Shown one piece after another: positions 1 through 8,805 of a stretch of DNA of 37,270 nt. The notes under the pieces were generated by a model. It ran no database searches and was not told the DNA's origin. It worked only from the letters and a program-made list of their open reading frames with translations. The translations under genes and the position numbers were made by a program. The stretch comes from JAJTHJ01 sp046316025 (GTDB lineage: Bacteria > Pseudomonadota > Gammaproteobacteria > Burkholderiales > Burkholderiaceae_F), in contig JBKCXU010000054.1 of the NCBI GenBank assembly GCA_046316025.1, positions 1 to 37,270 of the forward strand. Reading direction: 5' to 3'. The number at the start of each line of letters is the position of its first letter. Positions within the stretch are counted from its first letter, which is position 1.

Positions 1-2113
1 CGGTGCGCACCACGAGTGCCGGCCGCACCAGGCTGGCGGTGCTCGTCACCGAGCCGATGCCGGGAATCGTGCGCAGCTCGCGCTCCACCCGCAGCGCGTG
101 CTCGGCCAGCCGCTCGCCGTCTTCTCCTGCCAGCACCAGGATGAATTTCTCGGCCGAGCCGCCGAAGCTCACGTTCACCCGCACGCCCGGCAGCTCTGCG
201 AGCGCCGCGCGCAACTGGCCCTCGATCTGCTGCTTGGAAATGCCGCGGCGCTCGCCGCGTGGCGTCAGGTTGATGGTCAACGTGGCCTTGCGCACCTCGG
301 AGGCGCCGCGCGGCGCGAACGGATCGGCGCCCGAGGCGCCGCCGCCCACTGCCGTGTAGACGAGCTTCACGTGCTCGTTCTTCTGCACGATTTCGCGCGC
401 CTGTTCGGCCGCGGCCAGCGTCTGCTTGAAGGTGCTGCCCGGCGGCAGCGACAGATACACCTGGGTCTGCGACAAATCGTCCGGCGGAAGGAAGCCGGTC
501 GGCAGCAACGGCACCAGGGCGAAGGAGCCGAAGAAGAACACCGCTGCGCCGGCCAGCGTGGTCTTGCGGTGGCGCAGGCACCAGTCGGCCCAGCCGGTAT
601 AGATCTCCAGCCAGCGCGGCGAGCGGTGCTCGGCTTTGGGGGTGTGCAGGAGGTAGGCCGCCATCATCGGCGTGAGCATCCGCGCCACCACCAGCGAGAA
701 AAACACCGAGATCGCCGCGGTCCAGCCGAACTGCACGAAGAACTTGCCGGCCACCCCGCCCATGAAGGCCGTGGGCAGGAACACTGCGATCAGCGTGAAG
801 CTGGTGGCGATTACCGCCAGCCCGATCTCGTCGGCCGCCTCCATCGCCGCCTGGTACGGCGTCTTGCCCATCCGCAAATGGCGGATGATGTTTTCGATCT
901 CGACGATCGCATCGTCCACCAGGATGCCGACCACCAGCGACAGCGACAGCAGCGTCACCGTGTTCAGCGAGAAGCCCAGCAGATACATCGCGCCGAAAGT
1001 GGGCAGGATCGACAGCGGCAGCGCCGCGGCCGAGACCAGCGTGGCGCGCACGTCGCGCAGGAAGAGCCAGACCACGAGTACTGCCAGGATCGCGCCTTCG
1101 ATCAGCAGGTACATCGAGCCTTCGAAATTCTCTTCGACCGGATCGACGAAGTTGAAGGCTTCAACGATCTCGATGTCCGGGTGCTCGGCGCGCAGCGCGG
1201 CGAGCTCGGCCCGCACGCCCTCGGCCACCGCGACCTCGCCGGCGCCGCGGCTGCGCACGATCTCGAAGCCCACCACCGGCTTGCCGTTCAGCAGCGCCGC
1301 CGAGCGCTGCTCGGTAGTCGTGTCGGAAACCGTGGCCACGTCGGACAGGCGTACGCGGCGGCCGTCGGGCAAGGCGATGTCCATCGCTGCCAGTTCGTCG
1401 GCCGAACGCACGGTGCCCAGCGTGCGCACTGATTGCTCGGCGCCGCCCAGATCGGCCCGGCCGCCGGAGGCCTCCTGCTGGATCTGCCGCAACTGGCGCG
1501 AGATATCGGCCGCGGTCACGCCCAGCGCCAGCAGCCGGGCCGGGTCCAGCTCGACCCGCACCTCACGGTCCACGCCGCCCACCCGGTTGATCGCGCCCAC
1601 GCCGCGCACGCCGAGCAGCCGCTTGGTCACCGTGTTGTCGACGAACCAGGACAGCTCCTCGTCGTCCATCCGCGCCGAGGCCACGGTGAAGGTCAGCATC
1701 GGCGTGCCGGCCAGATCGACCTTGGAAATCACCGGGTCGCGCAGCTCGCCCGGCAGGTCGGAGCGGATGCGCGAGACTGCGTCGCGCACGTCGTCCACCG
1801 CCTCCTGCGTCGGCTTTTCCAGTCGGAACTCCACCGTCACGGTCGCGGTGCCGTCCTGCACCTTGCTGTAGATGTGCTTGACCCCTTGCAGCGTGGCAAT
1901 GGAGTTTTCGAGCTTGCGCGCGACCTCGGTTTCCATCTGCGCGGGACTGGCGCCGGGCAGACTGGCCGTGACGGTGACGGTCGGCAGGTCGATGTCCGGG
2001 AACTGCTGGATCTTCATCGCCGCAAAGCCGACGATGCCGATCAGCGTCAGCAGCACGAACAGCAGGATCGCCGGAATCGGATTGCGGATCGACCAGGACG
2101 AGACGTTGATCAT
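1..2113 (-). CDS. RND (HAE1-type) efflux pump inner-membrane permease, C-terminal part outside window
   Basis: This is a proton-driven drug/solute exporter of the resistance-nodulation-division family, the inner-membrane part of a tripartite pump. Visible are about 704 residues: the cytoplasmic start and TM1 (PAILLFVLLTLIGIVGF), the first periplasmic porter domain (PDIDLPTVTVTASLPGASP), and the TM2-TM6 block with the proton-relay pair D400-D401 in LVDDAIVEIEN, matching AcrB D407/D408. The family is about 1,020-1,050 residues long, so roughly a third lies beyond the window edge. The ATG starts 9 bp after the stop of the membrane fusion protein gene, so the two are surely one transcript behind the TetR gene. 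No outer-membrane channel gene is visible. Family assignment is firm; substrates cannot be read from the sequence. Confidence 0.95.
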   Translation of the reverse strand, partial: MINVSSWSIRNPIPAILLFVLLTLIGIVGFAAMKIQQFPDIDLPTVTVTASLPGASPAQMETEVARKLENSIATLQGVKHIYSKVQDGTATVTVEFRLEKPTQEAVDDVRDAVSRIRSDLPGELRDPVISKVDLAGTPMLTFTVASARMDDEELSWFVDNTVTKRLLGVRGVGAINRVGGVDREVRVELDPARLLALGVTAADISRQLRQIQQEASGGRADLGGAEQSVRTLGTVRSADELAAMDIALPDGRRVRLSDVATVSDTTTEQRSAALLNGKPVVGFEIVRSRGAGEVAVAEGVRAELAALRAEHPDIEIVEAFNFVDPVEENFEGSMYLLIEGAILAVLVVWLFLRDVRATLVSAAALPLSILPTFGAMYLLGFSLNTVTLLSLSLVVGILVDDAIVEIENIIRHLRMGKTPYQAAMEAADEIGLAVIATSFTLIAVFLPTAFMGGVAGKFFVQFGWTAAISVFFSLVVARMLTPMMAAYLLHTPKAEHRSPRWLEIYTGWADWCLRHRKTTLAGAAVFFFGSFALVPLLPTGFLPPDDLSQTQVYLSLPPGSTFKQTLAAAEQAREIVQKNEHVKLVYTAVGGGASGADPFAPRGASEVRKATLTINLTPRGERRGISKQQIEGQLRAALAELPGVRVNVSFGGSAEKFILVLAGEDGERLAEHALRVERELRTIPGIGSVTSTASLVRPALVVRT

Positions 2114-2122
2114 CGCCGCCGC

Positions 2123-3259
2123 CTACTTGCTTGCGCTGGCCGCGGGTGCGGCGTCCACCACCCGCACCACGTCGCCGTCGTTGAGGAAGCCCACGCCGCT
2201 CGCCACGATGCGCGTGCCTGCGGCCAGCCCATCCTTGATCTCGACCCGCTCGCCGCTGCGGCGTCCGACCGCCACCTTGGTCTGCGCCACGCGGTTATCG
2301 CCTTCGATCTTGAACACGTAGGCGAAGCCGTCGCGCAGCAGCAGCGCGCTTTGCGGCACCGTCAGCGCCGGCGCCTGCGCGAGTTGGAACTCGCCGCGCG
2401 CGAACATGCCGGCACGCGCGGCACTCTGCGGCGGCAGGTCGACGTAGACCAGCGCGTTGCGGGTCTGCGGGTCCACCGTTGGCGCAACCGTACGTAGCGT
2501 GCCGGTCACCGTCTCGCCGCCGGGCAGCGTCAGCCGCGCGTTGATACCGGGGCGCAGCCGGTCCAGATCGGCGGCCGGCACCTCGGCCCGCCACTCCAGC
2601 CGCCCGCCGCGGATCAGCTTGAAGAGATCCTGCCCGCCGGTGAGCGAACCGACCGTCGCGTTGCGCGCGGAGATCACGCCATCGTCCGGCGCCAGCACCT
2701 GGCTTTGCGCCAGCCGCACCTGCTCGGCCTGCAGGCGCGCCTGGGCCGCGGCGACCCGCGCGGCGGCGGTCTGCTCTGCGGTGGCCGCCTGCACCCCGGC
2801 CTGCGGACTGATGAAGCCCTTGTCGGCCAGCTCGCGCGAGCGCCTGGCGTTGACCTGGGCTTCGGCGAGCGCGGCTTGCGCTTCGGCCACCGCGGCGCGG
2901 GCCTGGGCCAGATCGGCGCTGACCGTCTCCACGCTCAGGCGCGCCAGCGGCTGGCCTTTCTTCACCCGGTCGCCGACGTTGACCTGCACCTCGGCCACGC
3001 GAAAACCCGCCAGCTCGGCGCCGATCACCGCCTCCTGCCAGGCCGCGATGCTGCCCTGCGCGGCCAGCGTCTGCGGCCAGTCGAGTTGCTGCGGCGTGGT
3101 CAGTGCCACCGTGAGCGAAGGCTGGGGCGCGGGCGGTGCGGCGGCCGTGGCATCGGCCGGCGCCGAGAACTTCCAGGCCAGCAGTACCGCGGCGAGCAGC
3201 ATGAGCAGGGCGGCGCCGAGCCACCACCCGCGGGACGAAGAAGAGGCGATCCTGTTCAT
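2123..3259 (-). CDS. RND efflux periplasmic adaptor (membrane fusion protein, HlyD/MdtA family)
   Basis: The 378-residue adaptor links the RND permease to an outer-membrane channel. It has an N-terminal membrane anchor (about residues 10-30, WWLGAALLMLLAAVLLAW), a biotinyl-lipoyl-like half (GFRVAEVQVNVGDRVKKGQPLARL), an Ala/Gln-rich alpha-helical hairpin (about 105-185), the second lipoyl half (VLAPDDGVISARNATVG), a beta-barrel and a C-terminal membrane-proximal domain. The anchor lacks a lipobox Cys, so it is probably held by an uncleaved helix. The ATG overlaps the repressor stop as ATGA, which fixes the start and implies translational coupling; the reading frame is open further upstream but that stretch lies over the repressor gene in another frame. 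Confidence 0.94.
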   Translation of the reverse strand: MNRIASSSSRGWWLGAALLMLLAAVLLAWKFSAPADATAAAPPAPQPSLTVALTTPQQLDWPQTLAAQGSIAAWQEAVIGAELAGFRVAEVQVNVGDRVKKGQPLARLSVETVSADLAQARAAVAEAQAALAEAQVNARRSRELADKGFISPQAGVQAATAEQTAAARVAAAQARLQAEQVRLAQSQVLAPDDGVISARNATVGSLTGGQDLFKLIRGGRLEWRAEVPAADLDRLRPGINARLTLPGGETVTGTLRTVAPTVDPQTRNALVYVDLPPQSAARAGMFARGEFQLAQAPALTVPQSALLLRDGFAYVFKIEGDNRVAQTKVAVGRRSGERVEIKDGLAAGTRIVASGVGFLNDGDVVRVVDAAPAASASK

Positions 3260-4023
3260 TTGGCGACCTGGGCTTCGCTGCCGCGGCGCGACCGCGCGGC
3301 AGGCTTGTTGACGGCAGGGTTGGTCTGCGGGCGGCTGCGGCTCCCGCGGCCGCCCTGTGCGCCGCGCCGGGCGACTTCTGCGGCGAGCAGCGCCTCGCAG
3401 TAGGCGACCAGGCGGTCGAGGATCCGTTGCGCGGCATTGGGCCGGTCGAGCACGCCTGGGGCCAGCAGCCGCATGAACTCGCGCGACATGCAGTAGTCGT
3501 TGGCCATCGCCACCATGGCGAAGGCGAGTTGGTGGATCTCGTCGTCGGCCGCGCGCAGCCCGCAGTGGCGCGCCAGCAGACCGGTGAGCGCGCCGTGCAG
3601 CGGCGCGATGGTGGTGGCGACGATCTCGCGGAACACCGGCGTCGGCTCCAGCATCTCGCGCAGGTGCAGCCGCATCGCCAGTGTTTCGGCCTGGGCCTCG
3701 CCGGGCAGCGCCGGGGCGACGAAGGGTGCCAGCAGCATCCGCATCGCCGCGCCGAAGGGCAGCGCCGGGTCGTCGAAGCGGCCGAATTGCGCGGTCATCT
3801 CGCGCAGCGGGGTGAGCAGCACCTCGCGGTACAGCCCCGCCTTGTCGCCAAAGTAGTAGTGGATCGCCGCCACGTTGGCGCCGGCGGCGGCGCAGATCGC
3901 GCGCGTCGGCGTGGCGGCATAGCCGTGCTCGGCGAAAAGCCGGGTGGCGGCGCCGAGCAAAGCCGTGCGGGCGTCGGCGGCGCGCGGGGCGCGCGCTCGA
4001 CGGTGGGGGGCGGTCGCTTTCAT
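3256..4023 (-). CDS. TetR/AcrR-family transcriptional repressor (CecR/YbiH-like)
   Basis: The product is a 255-residue one-component regulator. The N-terminal helix-turn-helix is clear (LLGAATRLFAEHGYAATPTR, then AICAAAGANVAAIHYYFGDK, about residues 22-63); the YYF-x-DK end of the recognition helix is typical of TetR proteins. The C-terminal ligand-binding part, with the leucine-rich stretch around residues 105-190, resembles the CecR/YbiH (DUF1956) type, which often controls adjacent efflux genes. It is the first gene of the pump operon and overlaps the adaptor gene by ATGA. A 20-bp inverted repeat ends 20 bp before its ATG, so autoregulation of the whole operon is the simplest reading. The last 40 residues are Arg/Gly-rich and probably disordered. 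Ligand unknown. Confidence 0.93.
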   Translation of the reverse strand: MKATAPHRRARAPRAADARTALLGAATRLFAEHGYAATPTRAICAAAGANVAAIHYYFGDKAGLYREVLLTPLREMTAQFGRFDDPALPFGAAMRMLLAPFVAPALPGEAQAETLAMRLHLREMLEPTPVFREIVATTIAPLHGALTGLLARHCGLRAADDEIHQLAFAMVAMANDYCMSREFMRLLAPGVLDRPNAAQRILDRLVAYCEALLAAEVARRGAQGGRGSRSRPQTNPAVNKPAARSRRGSEAQVAK

Positions 4024-4043
4024 TTGCGCCGCAGCATAACATC

Positions 4044-4063
4044 AATCAAGCGCTTGCTTGATT
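4044..4063. promoter_or_regulatory. Probable TetR-type operator, 8-bp inverted repeat
   Basis: The arms AATCAAGC and GCTTGATT are perfect complements separated by GCTT; a nested 10-bp palindrome CAAGCGCTTG sits inside. The site lies between the end of the 1164-codon gene and the repressor ATG, 20 bp from that ATG. On the minus strand a possible -10 (TATGCT, 4033-4038) follows directly, so a bound repressor would block the promoter. Size and place fit TetR-family operators; binding itself is inferred. Confidence 0.7.
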
Positions 4064-4090
4064 CCGGCGGCGCCGCGCCGTGGACATCGA

Positions 4091-7000
4091 CTACCTGGCC
4101 AGCAACAGGTACTCGAACACCTGGATGCCGCTGGCGCCGGTCAGCGGCACCAGGATCGCGCGCACCAGCGGCTGGTCGAAAAACGGCGCGAAGGCGCCGC
4201 TGCGCAGGGCAACCACGTCGGCGATCAGCGCCTCGAATTTGCGCTCCAGCGCCGACCACGGCTCGCCGGCGCCGCGCAGCCAGCGCAGGTCGGCGCGCAT
4301 CCGCTCCAATGCGCGCTGGCGCAGCCGCTCGGCGACGAGCTTCAGCGCCATCGCCACGGCGATCAGCACCAGCAGGCACAGCGCGAACAGCACCACCAGC
4401 GCCGGGGTCAGCGCAAAGCCGTCGAACAGCCGGCTGCGCGCCAGCATCAACAGCGTGAGCACGACAAAGGGGCCGATCACCAGCGCAGCAATGGTGCTGG
4501 TGCGGCGGGCGACGATCTGCACGTCGATCCAGTCGTCGAGCAGGCGGTGGCGCAGAGCGCCTTCGGGGTTGCCGCGCAGTTGCGGGGCGACGGCAAAGCG
4601 CCGCAGCCACGCCGCCTCGTCGAGGCCGCCCAGCGCTGCGCCGAAGCGCCGCGCCACCTTGGCCGGGTAGGCCGTGCGGCCGCGATCGAGCGCGTTGACG
4701 AAGAAGCAGCACACCAGAGTGGCTTCGCACACGGCGGTGGCCAGGAGCAGGAACGCAAGTGCCGCCGCCAGTTGCGTCCAGCCCATCAACGCCCGGTGAT
4801 CGGTGCCGCGCACGGGCAATTCGAGCCGGTAGCCCTCGGCCAGCGGCACGAACACCGCCAGCAGCAGCGCCGCGCTCGCTGCGGCGAGCACGACGAGCCG
4901 CAACACCCGCGCCGCCGGCAGGCCGGCCGCTTGATAGCGCAGCCACACCCGCATGAACGACAGGCTGCCGCCCTGCGGGCGCGGCCAGCGCGGCGACAGG
5001 GCGGCTCGCCACAGCGATACGGTGCTGGTGGCCGGCGCGGCGGCGAGCAGGCCGTGCCGGCAGGGGGGCAGGTGAGCGCCAAAGAGCTCGCGCGCCAGCG
5101 CGATGTTCGAGCGTTCGATCCCGCACCAGGCGGCATCGAGCACGGCGATGGCCAGCATGATCGCGGCTACCGTCAGCAATTGTGCCGGCCAGCCGCTCAC
5201 GCCTTGCAGCCAGCGCAGCGGTTCGCGAGTCGTATCCGGTACGGTCGTCCAACCCAGCACGGCGAAGGCCAGGCCGGTGCCGGTGGCCAAGGCGATCAGG
5301 GCGGTCAGGCCGAGGGCCGTTTGCGGCGGGCGACTGTGTCGCCGCAGCGCGCGCGCCAAAGCCGGCGCGCCGGGGTAGAGCAGCAGCCAGGCCGCCGCCA
5401 TGCCGAGCAGCGCGACGGCCAGCGCCCGCGCCACCGTGACCGAGCCCGGCGCAAAGGCTTCCACCCCGGTGGCGACGAACCACGCGGCCGCGGCCGTGTG
5501 CAGGCCGAGAAAGAGTGCCAATACGAAGCCCTGCGCATCGGCGCCCCACGTGCGCCGGTGCCGCAGGGGCGCCACCCGGCGCGCGTTGCGCCAGCTCGAT
5601 GCGAGGTGGTCGCGCACGCGGCGCAGCCCCGGCGTGGACGGCCACAGCAGCAGTGCGGCCAGCGCCAACGCCACCGGCAGCAGCACCAGCACCGAAGCGC
5701 CGCGCGGCGCAGCGCGGCCGGCTGCGGTGCACTGCGTCTGCGGCAGCGGCCGGCTGGCCACGGGCAACTGTTCCCACGGCACCGCCATCGGCACCAGCCC
5801 GTTGCGGCTCATCTCCCACAGCCGCAGGCAGGGCCGCGGGCCGACGTGCTCGGCCTGCGCCGCGCCCGCCGGCTGCGCGGCGATCCGCGCCGCGCGATAC
5901 ATCGCCATCTGCGCCGAGCTGCGAAACGGCAGCGTATTCGCGACGTCCGCGGCAATCGCGCTGTCCTTGCCTTGGTCGCGCACGGGGTCGACCTGCGTGC
6001 CGTACTCGGACACGACGACCAGGTTGCGGGTGAAGTCGCGCACCCGCGGATGCAGCAGGCGCACGTCGAAGTCGGAAGTGAAGAACGGTTTGTCGGGGAA
6101 GGTCTCGCGCAGCGCCTGCATCACCAGCAGCTTGTCGTGCACGTCGCTGCCGATCAGCACGAAGGCCGAGATCGGCCCGGCCGCGCCGCGTTCGCTGCGC
6201 CGCAGTTGGCCGGCCAGGCGCCGCAGGTAGTCGCGCTGCTCGGTGCCTTCCGGCCACTCGACCGCGCCGGACGCGGCGCGCGCGCCGGCGCCGGCTGCAG
6301 CGAGCGGCTTGTCGGCCACCCCGTCGGCACCGCGAAAGTAGCTGTAGCGCTCCGGCCGCAGCTTGACGTCCTGTACATCGGGCATGGCCTCGCGGCTCGC
6401 CTCGGCCAGCTCCTCGTACAACTGTTGCGCGTAGAAGGAGTCGGACTCGGCCACGACGATCACGCGCGCCTGCGCCGCCGCGCCGGCGCCGGGCGCAGCA
6501 TCGCCGGCGCCCAGTTGCCAGGCCTCGCTGCGACCGACGCCACGGGCGCGCATTTCGGCGACGATGGCGCGCGCGACGGCGGCGTCGTTGGTCACCGTCG
6601 AGCGGTAGCTCGCAGCGACGGTCGTGGCGTCGTCGAGCACGCGGCCGAGGTAGCGCCGCAGCGCGGCTTGCAGGCGCAACTCGTCGGCCCGCGCGGCCAG
6701 GCGCGTGTCGGCCATGAACGGTGCGGCGGGGGGCAGATCGTCGGGCGGCAGGCCGAGGCGATCGATCGGCACCGAGGCCGCCGCGTTGATGAAGACCGCA
6801 GTGGCGAGCCAGCGGTAGCCGTCGCAGGCGGGCTGCGCGTCGTTGCTGCCGCCGGTGCAGGAGACGCGGCTTTGCCGCAAGTCCGACAACGCGCTACGCA
6901 GCGCCGACGAACTCGACGGCCCCACCACGGCCAGCCGCACCGGCTGCTCGGTGCCGAGTCCGGCCGACGTCGCCATTTGCCCAAGCAAGTGGGCCAGACG

Positions 7001-7585
7001 GTCGAAGCGCCGGCTCGGCAACTGCGCCTCGTCGACCCACAGCAGCAACACCTGGCGCGCACCGCCGTCGGCGCTGGAGATCAGAAACTCGAACGGGACC
7101 TTAAGCGTTGTGCTGCTGTCGCCTTCGGCGGCGGCCTGCGCGACGCCCAGGTACTCGGGCGTGCGCGGCGTCCAGCCCTCGCTGCGCAGGCCGGCCAGCA
7201 CTGCGTAGCGCAGGCGGCGGCGCTGCTCCTCGGCGCCGACGAACGGATTGCCCGGCAGCAACACCGCCAGTACTTTTTCGGCGTGCGGCGCCGCAGCGGG
7301 TGCGGCGCCATCGGGGCCGAGCAGCTGGCCGATGGCCGGCAGCGGCGCGGCGCCGGCACCGGCGCGCTTGCTCATCGCCTCCAGTCCGCGGAAGGCCGCG
7401 GCGAAGGGGTCTTCCCACAGACGCGCATCGACCTCGCGGCCGATGTCGAAGTCGTAGCGGTAGCGGTCCGGCTCCGGCGGTCGCGTCGGCTCGATAGTGC
7501 GCTGCGTGTACCAGACGCTGGACACGAAGGCCATCACCACGGCGATTGCGGCGAACGGAATCTGCGGCCCGCTCTGGTTCTGCAT
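4091..7585 (-). CDS. Unrecognised 1164-residue inner-membrane protein with large periplasmic-type region and nine C-terminal TM helices
   Basis: I do not recognise a named family. Residues 10-26 form a membrane anchor. Residues 100-600 look like an exported alpha/beta region with two Rossmann-like segments (KVLAVLLPGNPFVG near 104; RVIVVAESDSFYAQQLYEEL near 374, then ISAFVLIGSDVHDKLLVMQA and FTRNLVVVSEYGT), reminiscent of periplasmic binding or receptor folds. From residue 630 there are nine likely TM helices (630-648, 686-706, 719-737, 757-779, 801-820, 895-915, 934-960, 1030-1049, 1060-1083) and a hydrophilic end of about 80 residues. Codon use and TM pattern make this the real frame rather than the long antisense frame. 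The start has GGGAAG upstream. It ends 67 bp before the TetR gene, same strand, so it could be co-transcribed with the efflux operon, but the operator lies between. Confidence 0.85.
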   Translation of the reverse strand: MQNQSGPQIPFAAIAVVMAFVSSVWYTQRTIEPTRPPEPDRYRYDFDIGREVDARLWEDPFAAAFRGLEAMSKRAGAGAAPLPAIGQLLGPDGAAPAAAPHAEKVLAVLLPGNPFVGAEEQRRRLRYAVLAGLRSEGWTPRTPEYLGVAQAAAEGDSSTTLKVPFEFLISSADGGARQVLLLWVDEAQLPSRRFDRLAHLLGQMATSAGLGTEQPVRLAVVGPSSSSALRSALSDLRQSRVSCTGGSNDAQPACDGYRWLATAVFINAAASVPIDRLGLPPDDLPPAAPFMADTRLAARADELRLQAALRRYLGRVLDDATTVAASYRSTVTNDAAVARAIVAEMRARGVGRSEAWQLGAGDAAPGAGAAAQARVIVVAESDSFYAQQLYEELAEASREAMPDVQDVKLRPERYSYFRGADGVADKPLAAAGAGARAASGAVEWPEGTEQRDYLRRLAGQLRRSERGAAGPISAFVLIGSDVHDKLLVMQALRETFPDKPFFTSDFDVRLLHPRVRDFTRNLVVVSEYGTQVDPVRDQGKDSAIAADVANTLPFRSSAQMAMYRAARIAAQPAGAAQAEHVGPRPCLRLWEMSRNGLVPMAVPWEQLPVASRPLPQTQCTAAGRAAPRGASVLVLLPVALALAALLLWPSTPGLRRVRDHLASSWRNARRVAPLRHRRTWGADAQGFVLALFLGLHTAAAAWFVATGVEAFAPGSVTVARALAVALLGMAAAWLLLYPGAPALARALRRHSRPPQTALGLTALIALATGTGLAFAVLGWTTVPDTTREPLRWLQGVSGWPAQLLTVAAIMLAIAVLDAAWCGIERSNIALARELFGAHLPPCRHGLLAAAPATSTVSLWRAALSPRWPRPQGGSLSFMRVWLRYQAAGLPAARVLRLVVLAAASAALLLAVFVPLAEGYRLELPVRGTDHRALMGWTQLAAALAFLLLATAVCEATLVCCFFVNALDRGRTAYPAKVARRFGAALGGLDEAAWLRRFAVAPQLRGNPEGALRHRLLDDWIDVQIVARRTSTIAALVIGPFVVLTLLMLARSRLFDGFALTPALVVLFALCLLVLIAVAMALKLVAERLRQRALERMRADLRWLRGAGEPWSALERKFEALIADVVALRSGAFAPFFDQPLVRAILVPLTGASGIQVFEYLLLAR

Positions 7586-7708
7586 GGCGCTTCCCTATGC
7601 GACTGGTGCAGTCTAGGAAGCGCGGCCCGTGGCGGATAACCCGCAATTCCGGCATCGCGGGCGTGAATATCCGACAAGCGTTCCGGTACGACAGGTGCTC
7701 GTGGGCGG

Positions 7709-8788
7709 TCAGAAGAGGTAGCGCGCCACGGCGTCTTCGTTCCAGGCGACGCCGCTACCGGGCGCGTCGCCCGCCACGGCCGTGCCGCCGTGCAGCGCCA
7801 GTGGTGCGGCGAGGATCGGGTTCCACCAATCCGCGTACTCCAGCCAGTGCGCGTTCGGCGTGGCGGCAAGCAGGTGCGCGGAGAGTTCCGGCCACAGGTG
7901 GCTCGACACCCGCAGGCCGCGCGGCTGGGCCAGGGCCGATGCGCGCAGCCAGCCGGTGACGCCGCTGATCTTCATCGCGTCGGGCATCAGGTAATCGCTC
8001 GCCTGCGCGTCCAGCGCGTGTTGCAGGTCGAGCGTGCCCCACCAGTTTTCGCCGGCCTGAATTGGAGTCGTGGCGGCGCGGGCGACCGCCGCGAGGCCGG
8101 CGTAGTCGTGGGCGAGAGTCGGTTCTTCGATCCAGTTCAGACCCTCGCCGTCGAGCGCGCGGCAGCGCTCAATCGCCTCGGTGGGGGTCAGGCTCTGGTT
8201 GTAATCGACCATGATCGCCACCTGCGGGCCGACCGCCGCGCGCATCGCGCGCACGACGGCGAGGTCCTGGGCCAGTGTCGGGTAGCCGATCTTCGCCTTC
8301 ACGCCCGTGAATCCGCGCTTCGCCCAGCGCTCGGCGGTCGCGGCCGAGCCGCGCTCGCCGTCGTAACCCACCGCGCCATAGACGGGGATCGGCTTGGGCG
8401 CCGCACCCAACAGCACGCAGAGGGGCAGACCGCGCTGACGAGCGACGGCATCCCACAGCGCCATGTCGATGGCCGCGATTGCTATGCCAACCAGCCCCTG
8501 CGGGCCGAGCAGGCGGAAGCGCCGGGCAAGCTTCTGCTCGACGTCGAGCGGTGCCGCCGGTTCGCCGACGACAAGCGGGGCGAGGTTGGCGATCAGTTCT
8601 GCGCAGGGCTTCAGGGCGGCCGGCGTATAGGTAAACACCAGGCCGTGGCCGACGGTGCCGTCGTCGAGCGTCAGGTCGGTCAGCACCAACGGCGACTCGG
8701 CGACGGTGCCGCTGGCGGTGTTGTGCGGCTCGGGCAGCGGCACGCGCACGGCGCGCACGTGCAGCGCCGCGATCTTGGCGATAGGCAT
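7709..8788 (-). CDS. Enolase-superfamily racemase, mandelate racemase subgroup
   Basis: The product is 359 residues, the length I recall for Pseudomonas putida mandelate racemase. Catalytic residues fall at the same numbers: K164 and K166 (GVKAKIGYP), metal ligands D195 (MVDYNQSL), E221 (WIEEPTL) and E247 (AGENWW), the D270-H297 dyad (MPDAMKISG; SSHLWPE) and E317 (HWLEYAD). Such enzymes abstract the alpha-proton of a 2-hydroxy acid with Mg2+ and interconvert enantiomers. Pocket residues differ from the recalled enzyme: position 22 is H, 26 is S and 319 is A, while F52, Y54, V29 and L298 are kept. The substrate may therefore be less aromatic than mandelate. It follows an FAD-linked D-hydroxyacid dehydrogenase gene after 17 bp, with GGGAG before the ATG. 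Confidence 0.92.
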   Translation of the reverse strand: MPIAKIAALHVRAVRVPLPEPHNTASGTVAESPLVLTDLTLDDGTVGHGLVFTYTPAALKPCAELIANLAPLVVGEPAAPLDVEQKLARRFRLLGPQGLVGIAIAAIDMALWDAVARQRGLPLCVLLGAAPKPIPVYGAVGYDGERGSAATAERWAKRGFTGVKAKIGYPTLAQDLAVVRAMRAAVGPQVAIMVDYNQSLTPTEAIERCRALDGEGLNWIEEPTLAHDYAGLAAVARAATTPIQAGENWWGTLDLQHALDAQASDYLMPDAMKISGVTGWLRASALAQPRGLRVSSHLWPELSAHLLAATPNAHWLEYADWWNPILAAPLALHGGTAVAGDAPGSGVAWNEDAVARYLF

Positions 8789-8805
8789 GACGTGCTCCCA
8801 GCGCG

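Noticed and set aside
98..2497. Long plus-strand frames over the first 2.5 kb
   Set aside because: They are antisense to the RND permease and adaptor genes, whose motifs are unmistakable on the minus strand.
2123..4045. One continuous 640-codon minus frame suggesting a regulator-adaptor fusion
   Set aside because: The repressor is read in another frame; the adaptor starts at 3259 with an ATGA overlap, so the upstream part is only open by composition.
4058..7639. A plus-strand open frame of 1193 codons, the longest in the window
   Set aside because: Its product is an Arg/Gln/His-rich string without folds, as expected antisense to a GC-rich gene; the minus frame has clear TM helices and structured segments.
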